The notes under the pieces are model-generated. The model saw only the letters and a program-made list of their open reading frames with translations, did no database searches and was not told where the DNA came from. Both the position numbers and the translations under genes were made by a program. Of a stretch of DNA of 25,863 nucleotides, positions 23,783-25,863 are shown piece after piece. The stretch's first letter is position 1, and each line of letters opens with the position of its first letter. The stretch is from JBOCEF01 sp047610385 (GTDB lineage: Bacteria; Pseudomonadota; Alphaproteobacteria; Rhodobacterales; Rhodobacteraceae), in NCBI GenBank assembly GCA_047610385.1, contig JBLGAC010000057.1, positions 1 through 25,863 on the forward strand. Direction: 5' to 3'.

Positions 23783-24787
23783 ATGATCTTCGAACTTTCC
23801 TTCATCTGGGCCGGGCTGATCGCCTTTGCGGTGCTGGCTTATGCGTTGCTCGACGGGTTTGATCTGGGCATCGGCATTCTGTTCCCATTCCTGAAAGACC
23901 GCGAAGAACGCCATCTGGCCATGAACACCATCGCACCGGTCTGGGACGGCAACGAAACCTGGCTGGTGCTGGGCGGTGGCGGCCTGTTTGCGGTGTTCCC
24001 GCTGGCCTATGCTATCGTGATGCCCGCGCTGTACCCGCTGATCATCGCGATGCTTCTGGGCCTGGTGTTTCGCGGCGTGGCGTTTGAATTCGTGCACCGC
24101 ACCAAACGGATGAAATCGTTCTGGGAATTCGGCTTTTGGGGCGGATCCCTGATCGCCGCCATCGCGCAGGGCATGGCGCTGGGCGCGCTGGTGCAAGGCG
24201 TGGCCATTGAAGGCCGCGCCTATGCGGGGGGCAACTGGAACTGGCTGACGCCGTTCTCAGCGCTGACGGCGCTGGCGCTGGTCGTGGGCTATGCGGCACT
24301 GGGGGCCACATGGCTGATCGTGAAAACTGAGGGCGAGACCCAGGCCCGCGCGCAACGCTTTGCCCGGCCACTGGGCATCGGGCTGCTGGCGCTGATCGGC
24401 GCGGTCAGTCTGGTGACCCCGTTCCTGCGGCCCGAATATCTGGCGCGTTGGTTCGGCTGGCCATCGGGGGTCTGGAGCGCGGTTGTCCCGGTCCTGCTGG
24501 CAGGCGCGGCGTGGCAGCTGTGGAAGGGCCTGCGCGATGGCGACAATCTGCGGCCATTTCTGGCGACCGCGTCGATCTTCGCGCTGTCGTTTGCCGGGCT
24601 CGGGGTCAGTTTTTATCCCAACCTCGTCCCACCCTCGCTGACCATCGTTGAGGCCGCCGCCCCTGACGCATCACTGCGGTTCCTGCTGGTCGGATCGGCG
24701 GTGCTGATCCCAGTGATCCTTGCGTACACCGCGTATTCCTACTGGGTGTTCCGCGGCAAAGTGCGCCCCGGCGACGGGTACCACTGA
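23783..24787 (+). CDS. cydB: cytochrome bd-type ubiquinol oxidase subunit II
   Basis: A 334-residue inner-membrane partner of CydA with eight to nine hydrophobic segments. The N-terminus (FIWAGLIAFAVLAYALLDGFDLGIG) and WDGNETWLVLGGGGLFAVFPLAYA are diagnostic for CydB. Further family stretches are LGLVFRGVAFEFVHR and WGGSLIAAIAQGMALGALVQG. The start lies three bases after the cydA stop, behind GGGAGAG, and the stop overlaps the next ATG, showing a tight operon. The length matches the short CIO-type CydB. Confidence 0.95.
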   Translation: MIFELSFIWAGLIAFAVLAYALLDGFDLGIGILFPFLKDREERHLAMNTIAPVWDGNETWLVLGGGGLFAVFPLAYAIVMPALYPLIIAMLLGLVFRGVAFEFVHRTKRMKSFWEFGFWGGSLIAAIAQGMALGALVQGVAIEGRAYAGGNWNWLTPFSALTALALVVGYAALGATWLIVKTEGETQARAQRFARPLGIGLLALIGAVSLVTPFLRPEYLARWFGWPSGVWSAVVPVLLAGAAWQLWKGLRDGDNLRPFLATASIFALSFAGLGVSFYPNLVPPSLTIVEAAAPDASLRFLLVGSAVLIPVILAYTAYSYWVFRGKVRPGDGYH

Positions 24788-24879
24788 TGCGGCGGGTCAT
24801 CTGGTTCGTGGCGCTGTATCTCGCCGGACTGGCGGCGATCGGAGTGGTGGCATTCGCGATCCGGACAGCGCTGACTTAG
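24787..24879 (+). CDS. CydX-like small membrane subunit (DUF2474-type)
   Basis: A 30-residue protein beginning MRRVIWFVALYLAGLAAIG and ending RTAL-T. It has basic residues at the N-terminus, a single 20-residue membrane helix, and a Trp at position 6. Its ATG overlaps the cydB TGA (ATGA arrangement), so it is translationally coupled. Small one-helix proteins follow cydB in many proteobacteria (CydX in E. coli, DUF2474 in CIO-type operons) and stabilise the haem-bearing subunit. DUF2474 looks the closer match by pattern. Such genes are often missed for their size. Confidence 0.75.
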   Translation: MRRVIWFVALYLAGLAAIGVVAFAIRTALT

Positions 24880-25008
24880 CCCACGCGCCACCGCACAAAC
24901 GCCCGGGATTGCCCGAGACCCGCGGGATAAAACCCCACCACCTGTAAGTATTTTGCCCAAGCGGAAGGATGTTCGGGGTGTTCAGTATCAGCAAGTTCGG
25001 TTGGCGGC
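24880..25008. other. intergenic stretch after the cyd operon
   Basis: No protein-coding pattern was recognised. It contains several short GC inverted repeats around 24900-24930 but no convincing T-tract terminator. Confidence 0.4.
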
Positions 25009-25070
25009 TTATCGGAATGGGTTGATCAAGCGGGCGGCGGCTGCGCCGATCGCCAGAAGCGCAAGGCCCG
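25009..25070 (-). pseudogene. 3' remnant of a membrane-protein gene cut by the IS3-family element
   Basis: Reading into the chromosome from the IS boundary on the minus strand gives TGLALLAIGAAAARLINPFR then TAA at 25009-25011, a plausible hydrophobic C-terminus. The family cannot be identified from 20 residues, and the rest should lie beyond the mobile DNA outside the window. Confidence 0.35.
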
Positions 25071-25740
25071 TGACCTGCCCCCCGTTCGTCCCGCAGCCAT
25101 AACGAGACTACGTGGATTTGATCTTTGTTGATTGTAGCTTGGGCAAGTGCGCCGGGCGCGATACCATCAAATAGCTCAAGCGTTCGGCGCGCTTCTACGG
25201 GGTTCTTGTTGCCGAGCGATGAATGCGGCCTGACATTGTTGTAATCGTAGCGCCAGAGGGCCAGCGTTCGGCGGGCATCGGCCAGGCTGTCGAAGATTTC
25301 CTCGTTGAGGCATTCAACGCACAAGCTGCCATTGAATGACTAAATGTAAACATTCTGCTGCTGCTTGCCAGGATCGATGTAATGCCACTCGACCTTGTTG
25401 TCGTTGGTCCACTTCAGGATGGCCTTGCTGGTGAACTCGGTGCCATTGTCGGAAAAGATGCAGGCGGGTTTACTATAGATCGGAACTAGCGCATCCAACT
25501 CCCGTGCGACCCTGGCCCCGGAGATGCTGGTGTCAGGGACCAGGCACAGGTTTTCGCGGCAGCAGTCGTCATTGACCGCCAGGATGCGGAATTTGCGACA
25601 GTCCCCGAAAGTGTTGGACAGAAAGTCCAAGGACCAGCGTTGGTTCAGGCGCAAGGGCACCGGCATTGATGTGCGGCTGCCTCGCGCCCGTTTCCGGCCT
25701 CTGCGGCGGCGCACTGACAGTCTCTCTTCCCGGTAAATCA
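25071..25740 (-). mobile_element. IS3-family (IS407-like) insertion element remnant with broken orfB transposase
   Basis: The minus strand encodes most of an IS3-type OrfB: YREERLSVRRRRGRKRA, LRLNQRWSLDFLSNTFGD (first catalytic Asp), CIFSDNGTEFTS (second Asp), then SFNGSLCVECLNEEIFDSLA and YDYNNVRPHSSLGNKNPVEA. The frame is continuous except for a TAG at 25340-25342. That codon lies 36 residues after the second Asp, exactly where the DDE Glu stands (QNxxIESFNG). The terminal sequence starting TGACCTGCCCCC at 25071 resembles IS407-group inverted repeats and marks the element's end. The N-terminal part of OrfB and OrfA are cut off at 25740 by the IS66-type insertion. The transposase is inactive. 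Confidence 0.85.
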
Positions 25741-25786
25741 GTAAGCGTCCGGCCCCACCGCCCTGCCGCGCGTAGCGTGGGTCAGA

Positions 25787-25814
25787 TAGTGTCCGCTTTG
25801 GATAGCGGACACTA
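25787..25814. promoter_or_regulatory. perfect palindrome touching the IS66 tnpA start codon
   Basis: 11-bp arms (25787-25797 and 25804-25814) around TTGGAT. The last base is the A of the ATG. It may be a binding site or an mRNA hairpin that limits transposase expression. Confidence 0.6.
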
Positions 25815-25863
25815 TGGAGCGGTTGATGACGCGTCGGACGAAGCGGCTTTGGACGGACGAGGA
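25814..25863 (+). CDS. tnpA: IS66-type accessory transposase protein (TnpA), partial
   Basis: The first 16 codons only: MERLMTRRTKRLWTDE, then the window ends. The RRxxRxWTDEEK-type start is that of the helix-turn-helix TnpA/OrfA protein of IS66 elements (IS3 OrfA starts can look similar). An internal ATG at 25826 could be the true start. Assignment leans on the IS66-like terminus just upstream. Confidence 0.55.
   Translation, partial: MERLMTRRTKRLWTDE

Larger units (their letters stand above)
25741..25863 (+). mobile_element. left end of an IS66-family element, cut by the window edge
   Basis: GTAAGCGTCCGGCC at 25741 matches the GTAA-type termini of IS66 elements. It is followed at 25814 by the first gene of the element. 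The junction lies inside the IS3 orfB, so this is the younger insertion. If a standard 8-bp duplication was made, GTAAATCA (25733-25740) should recur at the other end outside this window. Confidence 0.7.

Noticed and set aside
25787..25814. Fourth IclR-type operator (contains GTCCGC and GCGGAC)
   Set aside because: The spacing between half-sites differs, it lies inside an IS element, and it is far from the cluster; the resemblance is probably chance.

Overview
The window is GC-rich chromosomal DNA from an alphaproteobacterium, most likely of the Rhodobacterales (Roseobacter/Paracoccus-like group). The indications are the codon usage, three proteins with C-terminal VPLPA/VPVPA-CTERM sorting tails typical of that group, a leucyl aminopeptidase next to an SH3-NlpC/P60 protein, a UbiK homologue beside a tRNA-Arg, and a short-Q-loop cytochrome bd operon. 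Assignments rest on motifs read by eye; no database search was possible.

Layout. 1-2.4 kb: adenine deaminase (minus strand), then a small orphan papain-like protein. 2.5-3.3 kb: a broken VPLPA-CTERM surface-protein gene behind an AT-rich promoter, closed by a terminator. 3.3-6.5 kb: alpha/beta hydrolase and MltB-type lipoprotein transglycosylase (minus), nitroreductase (plus). 6.5-7.2 kb: a second sorting-tail gene, broken at codon 2 and apparently without its stop. 7.2-11.4 kb: aromatic aminotransferase, NlpC/P60 endopeptidase and leucyl aminopeptidase (minus), then ubiK and tRNA-Arg(CCT) (plus).

11.5-17.3 kb is the most coherent accessory block, a putative aromatic meta-cleavage cluster. 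It holds a FAH-family hydrolase/hydratase, a VOC extradiol dioxygenase, an IclR-type regulator, an MhpA-like FAD hydroxylase and a beta-class-like GST. Three copies of a 15-bp palindrome (consensus GTCCGCAnTGCGGAC) lie 72-96 bases upstream of the start codons in the promoter gaps of this block. I propose they are operators of the IclR protein, which would make the separately transcribed genes one regulon.

17.4-21.6 kb: AlkA-type DNA glycosylase, carboxylesterase, an intact VPVPA-CTERM protein with a strong terminator, an HNH endonuclease, then dsbB and a DedA/YqaA membrane protein on the minus strand.

21.7-22.35 kb is a gene graveyard: a deleted Rrf2/NsrR-like repressor and the N-terminal stub of a peroxiredoxin. 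Next comes cydA-cydB with an overlapping 30-codon CydX/DUF2474-like gene. The right end (25.0-25.86 kb) is nested mobile DNA: an IS3-family transposase remnant whose catalytic Glu codon is TAG, interrupted by the left end of an IS66-family element that runs off the window.

The main observations are the palindrome regulon, the decay of two of the three sorting-tail genes, the loss of the NsrR-like gene beside the bd oxidase operon, and the nested IS junction. No CRISPR array, rRNA or plainly new defence system was seen.
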